Shown: piece by piece, positions 10,501-18,497 of the stretch | Layout: the number at the start of each line of letters is the position of its first letter | Numbering within the stretch: the first letter of the stretch is position 1 | Assembly: GCA_037355855.1 (NCBI GenBank) | Contig: CM074769.1 | Span: 558,001 to 622,000 of the forward strand | DNA from: Pseudo-nitzschia pungens | Lineage: Eukaryota > Bacillariophyta > Bacillariophyceae > Bacillariales > Bacillariaceae | Reading direction: 5' to 3' | Length of the DNA stretch: 64,000 bases | Notes under the pieces: model-generated | Told to the model about the DNA's origin: nothing | What the model saw: the letters and a program-made list of their open reading frames with translations, nothing else | Databases searched by the model: none | Program-made: the position numbers and the translations under genes

Positions 10501-12851
10501 TTACGGAAAATTGTGAAGAACCGATCAAGGAAAATTCGGAAGTGTTCGTTGCATATTCTTCGATCGAACCTAAAGGCATCTCTCTGATTTGCGGTATACA
10601 TCGGTATTCGTTTGACACTTCCCCGCCTACTGTCAAGGACAAGAGTCTGTGTCGTTTGTATTTCGAGGGAAGTGAAGAAGATATATCTGCTTTCAATAAA
10701 TCGATGCTGGACACTGGGTGTGTTGAAGCGATTCTTGTGTCGGACGATGCTGCCCGTTGTTTTGGTATATACCACGGTAGATCACTTTCTCGACAAAACA
10801 ACGCGGGAAAATCCAAGTCTTTAGAATCCAATCTACAATCCAATGGGGCTAGCAGTCGTTTCTTTTCTGCGTCAACAATGGGACTTCCAATTTGTCAACT
10901 CATGATCAGAGAACTTTTTGCCGAACAATGGTGGATGCTAGATGGATTATATGAGAACCAAAACTTTTCCGAAACCTACTCCGTTATATACAACAGGACT
11001 AGATTTAACGAGAACCGATACTGGGCCACGCTGGAATTCACAAATGACGATTATAAAACACTGCTCGGGAACAACTGGTTGAATGATGTGGTGGTTGGTT
11101 TCTTTTGTCTTCTTATTTCCATTGGTGCACCAAAAGAAGTACACGTGTTCCTGCCGCAATTTTTCACTCAATTGCAAATACACCATGACATGAAATCACG
11201 ACAAATGTTTGACGAAAAAAAAGCGCTAAAAGTCGATTTTATATACGACGATATAAGCCAGAAGAGAATATTTGTAATTCCAGAGTGCGATAATTCTCAT
11301 TGGAAACTCTTCTTTGGTTATGTAGAGAAAGACAAGACTCTGTCACTGATAGTAATTGACTCTCAAAAAGAATCCGGGGAACCCCCCAACTGTCAAGAAC
11401 TGGAAATGTTGCGGTCGTATTTCACCGAACAGTATCCAGGAATAAAATACCGTGATAACGATCATCCTCACGAGGCTATAAATGAGATATTCAGTTCAGT
11501 TAGCAAACAGACCGACAGCCACAGTTGTGGAATATATATGTGCTACAATGCCCGCTGGATTGTTAAGCAAGCAGCTAATATAATACGGGTAGTAGATAAC
11601 TACGAAAAACCGAAACCATCTACACACCCAAAACCGAAACCGTCTACATATTTGTCGGAGGATGAACTTTCGTCGTCTGAGGGAGAATCAATGTCGGAGG
11701 CAGAATCGTTGTCGATAAATTATTTTGATTTTATGGATCAAGAAGACTTGGTCAGTGATTTTCGTGTTAACTTCACGAAATTTGCACAACTACTAAAAAA
11801 GGAACTACGTGGATACGAGATAGGACATGACATCGGACACAAAAAATTGAAAAAGAGAATATTTGAGAGAAAACAAACAGTAGAACAAGAGGGAGAAAGC
11901 AAAGACACACCGAAATCCGGATGGCCGATTATGGAACAAAGGAAACGCGTTCGATCAGAAGAAGATAACTCCGGGGGATTGACTACGGAACAAAAGAAAC
12001 GGGTTCGATCAGAAGATGATAATTCAGATGGATCGAAAACGACTATGGAAGAAAATCAACCGAATCGTGAATTGTTGGAAGTGTCTATGATTCAGACACC
12101 GATAAAACAGACACAACAAGAAGAATCCGAAGACTCAAAGGATATAAAGGATATATCACCGGAAGAATCTGGATCCGATGAAGATAATTCCGAGGGATTG
12201 ACTACGGAAAAAAAGAAACACGTTGGATCAGATGAAGATAATTCCGAGGGATCGAGAACGACTACGGAAGAAAAAGAACCGAATGCTGAATTGTTGGAAG
12301 TGTCGATGATTCAGACACCGATAACACAGACACAACAAGAAGAATCCGAAGACTCAAAGGATATAAAGGATATATCACCTGAAGAAACTGTTCGATCACA
12401 ACTAAAGAAATTACAAACCATACTTAAACCGGAAGATTCCGTCAAATCAGTCCCATCAGAATCAGATGATTCACTGGATGAATTACCGATTCAATTTCCA
12501 CGAAAAAACAAAAGAAATGTTCGATCACAACTAAAGAAATTGCAAACCATTCTTAAACCGGAAGATTGCGTCAAATCAGTCCCATCAGAATCAGATGATT
12601 CACTGGATGAATTACCGATTCAATTTCCACGAAAAAACAAAAGAAATCCAATACGGAGCAGACGTATTAAGAAAGAATTGCCTCTTCAGAGAAAGAATCC
12701 TATGATATGCCCAAAAAACCAAAGTGGAAAAATACGAATGATTGATAGTCGGAATGAACCTGATTCGGTAGGGAAACAAGTAAAAGACGAACCACGTAGG
12801 TCGAAAAGAACAAAGAAAACGAAAACTGATGTAATTTACGATTACAATTAG
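4593..12851 (+). CDS. MULE transposase fused to an Ulp1/SENP-like (C48) cysteine protease
   Basis: This is a 2,752-aa uninterrupted ORF. N-terminal residues ~60-115 hold a Cys/His zinc-binding region (FKCKCC...CKH) of the type MULE transposases use for TIR recognition. The DDE core has D281 (FVGDCFHYK), D344 (FVTDQG), the MULE C-x2-H (LCLQHL, ~372-377) and E549 in the NLAES motif. C700-x-C702-x12-C715 follows where a SWIM finger is expected, but the final His is Pro. Residues ~1300-1385 resemble a worn C48 peptidase module. Residues ~1605-1695 are a Cys-rich RING/PHD-like finger, followed by a possible Tudor/SH3-like stretch near 1755-1800. Residues ~2150-2340 are an Ulp1 domain with H2236 (SHW), D2256 (VIDSQ), Q2306 and C2312 (SHSCGIY), a complete triad. 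The tail (~2440-2690) is acidic, with two tandem duplications. Fusions of MULE and Ulp1-like sequences are known from plant Kaonashi-type MULEs; this architecture is much larger. Excision and integration by the DDE core is well supported; deSUMOylation is inferred. Confidence 0.9.
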   Translation: MTTINHDDGTNNPAQDDGSGTAGSKKANTDGTVSIRSWHPMTLEEYRRAPPPFSSTTSHLAEDLACYGYNRWGLYIVTTGKTTYRRDRFTRRFKCKCCGIEIVVSCKHPDKEVDPLMNGKNASTTKWYLVPMESVDELTKLHEHALKILPIIERQNILVHFPPFQKYIRDNVAIYPDSKHLKTSVMFKWLAGSQFRTVNPTPGVLLRRAKLSVYKYIQELLPGQHFTTLFHWMQALADVNKDITVMLQSDDKGRFYRCFTATPMANRQYFGTHTTPVFVGDCFHYKEKNYDGVCFVLVTKTIFGDTLPLAWAIIPRENKSQLAWVVQCCIKHGLELDKHAFVTDQGPLIHTFDAFFKQFQVSFRVTLCLQHLIRSIRVKHKTLFTNYRHGKSDNANKHNAWVLQSHQTLTRHIIGASDSISSDSFFGHLIALFSDILDLNVGKSKKECASLILYIIRYDPKLWTVLGNSENYKEDLFICNMKTFAEQFYFLQYIYDLFDESDNVTQALVNTGVCEAATYASNFRYVKRAPMRRHERTPRMGFKRTNLAESVAGKLLANDVRNKLPHSTNVAFVNMYNEAITKFLAKLNNDNGSSVLSSIGQQINVFNSQEGSNHDFTLHGVPSFVTNHNGKDGIRITIRRDVDECTHLFVMKWNHRTSYQMRNAFLSMCEEDILCARDTLRLSTTCQLHVEFTQMRKSICPCFEIGLSVAKRHPCWPLPQTIPVTGTIESLVYHSSSLSSCSRSLFKRSNLDYDFADPFSSSTNCLEIYEPTTVDTRNLHAQHQLTPPPKYSKSTKSKGKRITSNGELTASPFRPGYRRKSKREGGVLSPLAKINRPFTISRQRKLDKTHRQYQRIQNGVLEVDGIDRMNLISDGKQKTKHNVDNCSEPKNFVPLSEIIPGEYILYRISDLARREPYTPDEENIPVDMPPIELCDDDDNSIYSPSRKKILGHGVNQDQIEILNATVDFGDDGEIFFPQQERNLSFSLGEIVDKYIGTLIDGDLSDYVYSLGLSSEDNGVGCPSPDTPNNVRSLGQYLGVNLGEESKHLCVTPPNLLKRDVERGETSDSDDSDNCSGNICEVSANSASDKGDNDVSDNSECGLGKRVSLTQVSALDPDKEIKGSPGLTMALDLAEKEGEKTTRQDPEMVEDDDQESNNPGKSSSENTFLSGISNPDTAHLLREIVTKLSPNMVQLTPSELHKKLIQSDFGGELPFNFTVESFRDIIECKQGKTLPSFMDAFSVMFNRQSFRKDQSRPKFIVHQSADSNNHQLDYSIGYTLRHDGKTFCPNQIFFPVFCNSAESDGHRWWSLILILPRAKRVFIHHHSNCPESCKNSTRLFFDLCLVKLLAQTGTNIEWVISDDETLPLSKTYVNIDSAICVMEKIREKSIPYIINGGTKISRNIYCMSLPLSIILRTYISPSMLKTEIIEDAAIATEQGDFGLNRSLKSKNSGLKKIMLGAKKQKPGRNMMRTEVKKQKLPKRTDERSLRVRLQCPSNVMCEFTSTELLAVLFVHDVRYKSNLKKEDYLRMARKLLTHPYYDTIKTRAILHTKRGKKNVSDSPKEIISHIMDSRLNSKSHYLTENSPISNLDSVAHRRGLGDDTIVCCAKSFCFFGNMTIWHDDIKTRCKFCRNFYHGRRGYFSCSDDRGLCAYCADTLPVAPRTTCMHCQVMFDPIPIKNGNSEPNFSVYCEPCFKNPIRRSLFTVEGKKKKGKNEVNNGKEERSDKKILEFTRSFNQFVHCRRDEAGNEKLVRAKIYHKNEVTGCLTIIIQEDGSQLRVYPNEQKDFEILNPLNQEERIFLAQCDVNWEDLPLKKGYAGKFAVNFDPYIKIGREMRLKEAFVQASNSFFEKINNLPAEEKAHKQEEKTLKQPPLIQTPILNIQTDSFSVTFLPQDVIRRNSEGYAEVRLNHNDYFCRVDPIEQHNGTFYGNQTSILIGKADGPKLQFIDLRNNNVCFTLDLTRVNVNPITENCEEPIKENSEVFVAYSSIEPKGISLICGIHRYSFDTSPPTVKDKSLCRLYFEGSEEDISAFNKSMLDTGCVEAILVSDDAARCFGIYHGRSLSRQNNAGKSKSLESNLQSNGASSRFFSASTMGLPICQLMIRELFAEQWWMLDGLYENQNFSETYSVIYNRTRFNENRYWATLEFTNDDYKTLLGNNWLNDVVVGFFCLLISIGAPKEVHVFLPQFFTQLQIHHDMKSRQMFDEKKALKVDFIYDDISQKRIFVIPECDNSHWKLFFGYVEKDKTLSLIVIDSQKESGEPPNCQELEMLRSYFTEQYPGIKYRDNDHPHEAINEIFSSVSKQTDSHSCGIYMCYNARWIVKQAANIIRVVDNYEKPKPSTHPKPKPSTYLSEDELSSSEGESMSEAESLSINYFDFMDQEDLVSDFRVNFTKFAQLLKKELRGYEIGHDIGHKKLKKRIFERKQTVEQEGESKDTPKSGWPIMEQRKRVRSEEDNSGGLTTEQKKRVRSEDDNSDGSKTTMEENQPNRELLEVSMIQTPIKQTQQEESEDSKDIKDISPEESGSDEDNSEGLTTEKKKHVGSDEDNSEGSRTTTEEKEPNAELLEVSMIQTPITQTQQEESEDSKDIKDISPEETVRSQLKKLQTILKPEDSVKSVPSESDDSLDELPIQFPRKNKRNVRSQLKKLQTILKPEDCVKSVPSESDDSLDELPIQFPRKNKRNPIRSRRIKKELPLQRKNPMICPKNQSGKIRMIDSRNEPDSVGKQVKDEPRRSKRTKKTKTDVIYDYN

Positions 12852-12921
12852 TAAGGATAAATTTCAATAATCTAATAGTAGTTTAATAAGATATCCGTCG
12901 GTATTTTATATTACTTCCTTA

Positions 12922-13440
12922 TTACTTCCTCTTTTTACTCCTCTTCTCTTCCCAGAATATTTTCCATTTGAGCGAACTTTCAAGTACGACCGGATCCTTC
13001 CTCGACTTCTCCGTTGCAGTGGCTATGTCGCGGTCTCGTACTCTCAATATTTCCGAAAATGAGGCAGGGTCCATATACGGACGTGGCTTTAACGAGTCAT
13101 TCCGATCAACCTTTATCGTTCTCCGAATATGAGATTTAACCACAGAATTTCTTTTACGCACATGTGACTTAACAGTAGTTGTAGTTAGTCGTGACGGATT
13201 TTCTTTGTTTGAAGAGACACCGGAACAATCTTTTCGTTGGAATATATCCTTCCATTTTTGTACAATCTCAGCTCTCTGTTCGATTATCATCTGTTGACGT
13301 ATAGCTTCGTTCCATGATTCGTTTTCGTAATTTCTATTACTGGAAAAACGTTTTTCCTTCTCGTTAGTTTCCATCTTATTTGTTTCGTGTTGGTTACTTG
13401 ATGATTGAACCAAGGTTGGCATTGGCGTCATCGGCGTCAT
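12922..13440 (-). CDS. Small basic MULE-encoded protein, function unknown
   Basis: This 172-aa ORF is convergent with the transposase gene, leaving 70 bp between the stops. It is strongly polar and basic. An opening MTPMTPMP run is followed by a charged helical stretch (NEAIRQQMIIEQRAEIVQKW) and Arg/Lys-rich segments (KSHVRKRN, KSHIRRTIKV), ending in KRSKKRK, a likely nuclear localisation signal. No known family is recognised. Its place inside an intact transposon suggests an accessory DNA-binding or nuclear role, but this is inference. Codon and base composition match the neighbouring element genes. Confidence 0.55.
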   Translation of the reverse strand: MTPMTPMPTLVQSSSNQHETNKMETNEKEKRFSSNRNYENESWNEAIRQQMIIEQRAEIVQKWKDIFQRKDCSGVSSNKENPSRLTTTTVKSHVRKRNSVVKSHIRRTIKVDRNDSLKPRPYMDPASFSEILRVRDRDIATATEKSRKDPVVLESSLKWKIFWEEKRSKKRK

Positions 13441-14149
13441 TGGCCCTGGGCTTCGGGATTATTACTGATCGAGGACAGATTTATGATAATAAAGGTAAAT
13501 AATAAAAACATTCCAAATATTCGGGTTAGATCATTAATTGAAATCAGATTCGAATCAAAAATTACTTTGGATCAGACTTTTTCTTCATTCGTGAATCACA
13601 ATTTAACATACGATCAGACTATTCGTTAAAAATACAAGGCAAAAAGTACTTGAGAACGGACATCCACTCGACTAATTCCTTCTTAATCGTGACTCAGAAA
13701 TTACACAGGATCAGATTTTTGTTTATTTATGAATCTAAAATTACTCGGGATCGAACACTCACACCGTTCACAAACAACCATATTACTTGGGATCGGACAT
13801 TCACTCCATTCACGAACAATTATTACGTGAATCTAAATATTACATGGGATCGGACTATTACTTGCTCGTGACTTAGAAATAACACAGGATCAGACTTTCG
13901 ATTAGACCAAGCAACGTAAAAGTACTCGGGATCGAACACTCACTAGATTCACAAACAACCATATTACTTGGGATCGGACATTCACTCCATTCACGAACAA
14001 ACATCATTACTTGGCATTGTACATTCAATGAACTAACTACAGAAAAACTTAATCCGGGATAATTTTTTTTTATTTAATTACGAAAAAATAATTGGATCAA
14101 TTAGGAACAGAATCTTACCACCAGCTTCCGTTGGATAGGCAAACAAGAA
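13441..14149. repeat. Iteron array inside the MULE
   Basis: This non-coding stretch contains nine copies of a core close to GGATC(A/G)(G/A)AC, starting near 13569, 13611, 13708, 13748, 13790, 13847, 13887, 13929 and 13971. Most are 40-42 bp apart. A composite unit of about 80 bp is repeated at ~13740-13817 and ~13921-14000, including ATTACTTGGGATCGGACATT twice. The even spacing and location between genes suggest a protein-binding array (transposase enhancer, promoter or replication-type site) rather than random satellite. Confidence 0.8.
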
Positions 14150-15274
14150 TCAAATATGAATCGTTTTCCGTTTACGGTCAACCGGTCTCTCGTCAAATTC
14201 ACTGTTTAGTCCCTTAAGTACACATAATGGTGGTTTTGGTTGCCCACACTCGTCTCCGAATACCAGTATTGCATAATTGGCGAGGTTGCACGCAAACTCT
14301 TTCTGCTTCTCTATTGCCCCTATGCTTTCTGACGACGCTACGGAAAAATTTTTTTTTCCGTTCAACTCCCAGACACAGTAATCCTGGTTACAATGCCAAC
14401 ATTCCTTACGCACCTTGGGTAAAATGGAACGAAAATTTTTTTGTAACCCGATAATACTTTTGTCAATCTTTTCCTGACTTGTCGGAAAGAAATTTGTCAA
14501 CCCAACTTCAGCTGAAATCCTTAACAACTGGTCCCGAATACGAGGCCAAAATGGGGATCATATTCTAGAATAGGTTGTAAGAAATTGGACGTCGACATCG
14601 AACATACGAGTAGGTCGATGTGTCGCAGTTGGCACAACTTTTGCCAACCTCTTGTAACCGAGTTGAATGGCCGCAAAATCGTAAAAAAGGGAAAACCCAC
14701 ACTGCCCTGCTGTAATCTTTTTAGGAAAAATATCTCTATCGATCCGTCCATAATGCTCCGGGCTTGTAAAAGAATTGATATTATTCACGTTCCAGACATA
14801 ATCGCGATAAACAACCAACGAACCGACAGACAAACGTCTTTCTGTCACTACGTCAGTTTTCCCAATAGAATACGTTGGCATGAATTTGTCCGACAAGATG
14901 ATGGGTAGAGCTGTCAACAGATCATGTTGAGATATAAAAAGTCGACAAACTGTTACTTTCTCAACAACCCGGTGAAACGCACTGTCATCCTCCGCGTAAA
15001 TATACCACATTTTATGTTCCACGTCTGATGACTGGTTGTCTGGTAACAATCCGATAGTATCTGTTTCGGAATCGGGGAATTCTGTGAAATATCGAACAAT
15101 CTGGACACCATTCTCGTCATCTCGATTATGATTCATATGACAACTATCATCGTCGGAGTTATCAAGACAAAAGAAGTCAAAATTTGCTGCAGGAAACTTC
15201 ATTTTGAAGAATAAACTAAATTGTTGCACCAGACAAATGAAAACACTGATGTACCGATTTTTATGATTTTTCAC
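14150..15274 (-). pseudogene. MULE-encoded ORF split by one in-frame TGA
   Basis: Two open stretches on the minus strand (15274-14558 and 14557-14150) are in the same frame, separated only by a TGA at 14560-14558. Reading around the stop gives LTTYSRI, stop, SPFWPRIRDQLLRISAEVG, so the second half continues without a gap. The likely start is the ATG at 15202 (MKFPAANFDFF), because the segment upstream is hydrophobic and poorly distinctive. The combined product would be roughly 350-375 aa, acidic near the start, with a Cys-containing patch (CWHCNQDYC) in the second half and a basic end. No family is recognised. It could be one gene inactivated by a single substitution, a readthrough gene, or two genes; the first is simplest. 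Confidence 0.55.
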
Positions 15275-15784
15275 CGATTATCGTGCTACGGAAGTATTTA
15301 TTCAAGTACACACTGCGCAGATAATTCATTGGAGTGCGTATATCTATCCACGTGTTGGTCGGTGAAATCGATACAAGATTATTCGTGGATGCAAGAAACG
15401 ATTGGTTCCCATTTCGAACACATAGGAAATGGTATATCCAAAATAAAACCGTTGGGATAACTGGTCACGCGAATACCATGGCGCGCTTTTATGTAATACC
15501 GTTAGGATGGGTGGTCGCGCGAACAACATGGCGCGCTTTTGTTTACACGAACTCATTTCAAACCAAACCAAACCTGCAAAAATTTTCGGGTTTTAATAAA
15601 ACCGATAGAACACTCCACAGTGGGCAAAGAGCAATCTGCCATCCCTTGCAATACAACAAGTAACAAAGTGTTCGAGAAACAACAACTAAAACAACGACGT
15701 CTATAATCACATAAAACCGAAAAAAAAGAAATACGGAGGAACCACATTTCGTAAAGAATAAAAACTCATTGCTCCAGTCCTAGC
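15275..15784. promoter_or_regulatory. Divergent promoter region within the MULE, with a 43-bp direct repeat
   Basis: This 510-bp region lies between the starts of the stop-split ORF (minus) and the Cys-rich protein gene (plus). It contains two copies of a 43-bp unit at 15448-15490 and 15498-15540, identical at about 36 positions, each ending CATGGCGCGCTTTT and carrying a CGCG core. Placement between divergent starts makes these candidate regulatory sites. Confidence 0.55.
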
Positions 15785-18226
15785 ATGTCCGATTCAACCG
15801 AGATTACATCTTCGGAAGAAGACAAAGAAGAGATCGACGACACCACAATAGAAGACCGAAGACTCAAAAGAAGAGTGGGAGCTGGCGTGAAACGAAAGCA
15901 GACCGATGCTCAAATCAGAAGAACATCATCACGTAGGAGATCGCGACCAGAAAGACTTGGACAAAAGATCAGGCGAGAAGATAGCGATTCTGACTATAAA
16001 GACCAATCCAATAGCGAAGACGACGAAGAGAGTAGCAAGGACCAGGAGGCAACATTGACGGATTCAGAGGCAAATGTAGACCAAGCAGATCTCGTTATAC
16101 CAACGAAAGATATCAAACCTTCACGAAAAAAATGTTCAGAAATCAGGAAGAAAATTTGTAATTTTTGTACAAATTGTTCCGGACAAAGAAATCAATGCGA
16201 ACCATGCCCGAAGGATGAGAGATGCAAAACTTGCAACGGAAAAATGTGCTCATCGTGTTGTGAAGGATGGGTATCCGGACATTTAGAACAGCGAAATTGT
16301 TTTTTTGTTCTAGGGATTGGCGACGATGGCGGTCATTCGGAAATCAAAAACCGAGTTGCAGATTCGTGTAATCGTTGCAAGGAAAAAAAAATAAAATGTG
16401 AATTGTGCGACACGGTAAATTGCAAATGTAAAGGACGCATGTGTAAGAATTGCTGCACTACCTTCGAAAGGGGAACAACAGTTCAATGTGTTTTCTCGCT
16501 GAATATGAAAAGAGGACCGAAAGGGAAGAAAGATGATCCGAAATCGAAAGATGACGAAGATCAAGATCCTTTGCTGAATATGAAAAGAGGATCGAAAGTG
16601 AAGAAAGATGATCCGAAATCGAAAGATGACGAAGATCAAGATCCTTTAAATCTACTACCCACAGATGATCATTGTCAACTCAACCAATTACAGGAGAAAA
16701 GGAGAAAAATGACACGAATGTTGGAAAAATTAAAGCGAAGACAACAAGAGTATAATATGTTTAATAAGGAAGTAATGGCAATGGAACAACAATTCGAAGA
16801 AATTTTAAGTCCAACCCCAAAGATACTTAACAACCTTGCAACTAAAACGCAACAAAGATCGCTGGGTAGCTCATCGAAAAGGAAGCGTGTCGGACAAAAC
16901 AATTCAAGTGAAGCAACCAAAAGTATGGCTAACGAGTTGATGGAAACGCCACCACCGAAATCGGTCAATAAAGACGAGAGTATAGGGGGCGAGCATTCCC
17001 ACAGACAAAAACACTCAAGTCAAAGAAACAATAATCCGGGTAACAACTTGATGAAAAAGTCGCCACCAAGCTCGGCGAATAACACGGACAGTAAGAGAGA
17101 CATGGGTACCGATCGACAAAACCACTCAAGTCAAAGAAACAATAATCCGGGTAACAACTTGATGAAAAAGTCGCCACCAACCTCGGCGAATAACAAGGAA
17201 AGTAAGAGAGACATGGGTACAAATCGACAAAACGACTCAAGTCAAAGAAACAATAATCCGGGTAACAACTTGATGAAAAGGTCGTCGCCACCAAACTCGG
17301 CGAATAACACGGACAGTAAGAGAGACATGGGTACCAATCGACGAAACGACTCAAGTCAAAGAAACAATAATCCGGGTAACAACTTGATGAAAAGGTCGTC
17401 GCCACCAAACTCGGCGAATAACACGGACAGTAAGAGAGACATGGGTACCAATCGACGAAACGACTCAAGTCAAAGAAACAATAATCCGGGTAACAACTTG
17501 ATGAAAAGGTCGTCGCCACCAAACTCGGCGAATCGTGACGCAGGGATTGGGGGCAGGAATACCAACAGAGAAAACGACATAATTCAAGGAACCAACGGAT
17601 CATATCAAAGAAACAATATCCCGGGTACCGACTCCACAAAGAACCAGCCACCAAAATCGGCGAATAGTGACGCAAGTACTGGGGCCAGGAATACCAACGG
17701 AGAAAACGACATAATTCAAGGAACCAACGGATCAAGTAACGGAAACAATATTCTGCGTACCGACTACACAAATTACCCGCGAGCAAAATCGGCGAATCGG
17801 GACGAGAGTAATAGGGACGAGCGTACCGACAGACAAAAAAAACATGGTGAACAAGGCAGAATCTCCGATTCAGGTAGCGAGGTGATTACAAAATCCAACC
17901 GTAGCAAGACAGGCAACCCTACCAACGAAGAAATTCCATATTCCGATGAGAGTAGAGGTGGCAAGAAAACAGAAAACTATGACAGTTTAGAGGACGATGT
18001 GAATGAAAAGCGTACCAACAAAGAAAAGAACGACAATGAAGCAGCTTCGGGTAAAGCCAGATCCGGAATCACTTTTGATACGGTCGGAAAAACAACTATC
18101 ACCGTCCAATCGCAGACACCAAATGGCAAGTTTAAAAAGAAGGTAGATTTGGAAATTGAGATTCCAGATGAATTCGAAACATGGGAATACACCATCAAGT
18201 TCCAAAAAGATAAAGAACATGGGTGA
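15785..18226 (+). CDS. MULE-encoded Cys-rich protein with long tandem repeats
   Basis: This is an 813-aa ORF. The N-terminus is acidic Ser/Glu/Asp-rich with basic patches (RRTSSRRRSRPERLG). Residues ~117-235 hold two related Cys-rich modules, each with C-x2-C pairs followed by GKMCSSCC or GRMCKNCC, which looks like a duplicated zinc-binding unit. Two near-identical ~22-aa segments (NMKRG...DDPKSKDDEDQDPL) follow, then a coiled-coil stretch near 300-345. From about 17000 to 17540 there are about five tandem copies of a 38-aa (114-bp) unit containing NNTDSKRDMGTNRRNDSSQR. The C-terminus (GITFDTVGKTTITVQSQ) may be a small beta fold. No known family is recognised. Nuclear DNA- or protein-binding is an inference from the Cys modules. 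Confidence 0.75.
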   Translation: MSDSTEITSSEEDKEEIDDTTIEDRRLKRRVGAGVKRKQTDAQIRRTSSRRRSRPERLGQKIRREDSDSDYKDQSNSEDDEESSKDQEATLTDSEANVDQADLVIPTKDIKPSRKKCSEIRKKICNFCTNCSGQRNQCEPCPKDERCKTCNGKMCSSCCEGWVSGHLEQRNCFFVLGIGDDGGHSEIKNRVADSCNRCKEKKIKCELCDTVNCKCKGRMCKNCCTTFERGTTVQCVFSLNMKRGPKGKKDDPKSKDDEDQDPLLNMKRGSKVKKDDPKSKDDEDQDPLNLLPTDDHCQLNQLQEKRRKMTRMLEKLKRRQQEYNMFNKEVMAMEQQFEEILSPTPKILNNLATKTQQRSLGSSSKRKRVGQNNSSEATKSMANELMETPPPKSVNKDESIGGEHSHRQKHSSQRNNNPGNNLMKKSPPSSANNTDSKRDMGTDRQNHSSQRNNNPGNNLMKKSPPTSANNKESKRDMGTNRQNDSSQRNNNPGNNLMKRSSPPNSANNTDSKRDMGTNRRNDSSQRNNNPGNNLMKRSSPPNSANNTDSKRDMGTNRRNDSSQRNNNPGNNLMKRSSPPNSANRDAGIGGRNTNRENDIIQGTNGSYQRNNIPGTDSTKNQPPKSANSDASTGARNTNGENDIIQGTNGSSNGNNILRTDYTNYPRAKSANRDESNRDERTDRQKKHGEQGRISDSGSEVITKSNRSKTGNPTNEEIPYSDESRGGKKTENYDSLEDDVNEKRTNKEKNDNEAASGKARSGITFDTVGKTTITVQSQTPNGKFKKKVDLEIEIPDEFETWEYTIKFQKDKEHG

Positions 18227-18497
18227 ACTGTCTTACCTAAAGTCGACCGAAAAAGAAAAGAAAAAAAATAACCGGAACATTATCGCAGACAAACAGACCG
18301 GCAAAACTACAAGAAGCCCCCGAAAACCGGTAATTGAGGATCAAGTTGAAAGAAGAAATTTGAACACGCGGGTGATCGATGCAACCAAAGCATTACACAA
18401 AAATGGAAAAATCGCCGAAGAAAAAAAAACAATCGAAGTGCAAGTATTGGTAGTAAAAATAGTGAAACGAAATAAAATAGTGATAAAAATATATTAA
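18219..18497 (+). CDS. Possible small Lys-rich ORF overlapping the previous stop
   Basis: The ORF begins at the ATG at 18219, overlapping the stop of the 813-aa gene (18224-18226), and gives about 92 residues rich in Lys, Asn and Arg. It has no recognisable domain and the composition is that of the local AT-rich DNA. It may be an unspliced remnant of 3' UTR rather than a gene. Confidence 0.2.
   Translation: MGELSYLKSTEKEKKKNNRNIIADKQTGKTTRSPRKPVIEDQVERRNLNTRVIDATKALHKNGKIAEEKKTIEVQVLVVKIVKRNKIVIKIY

Noticed and set aside
14558..14560. TGA as a selenocysteine codon
   Set aside because: Diatoms do make selenoproteins, but the context has no redox motif and no SECIS-like structure was recognised; a nonsense change is simpler.
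16965..17786. 273-aa Cys/Tyr-rich minus-strand ORF
   Set aside because: It is antisense to the 114-bp repeats of the 813-aa protein.
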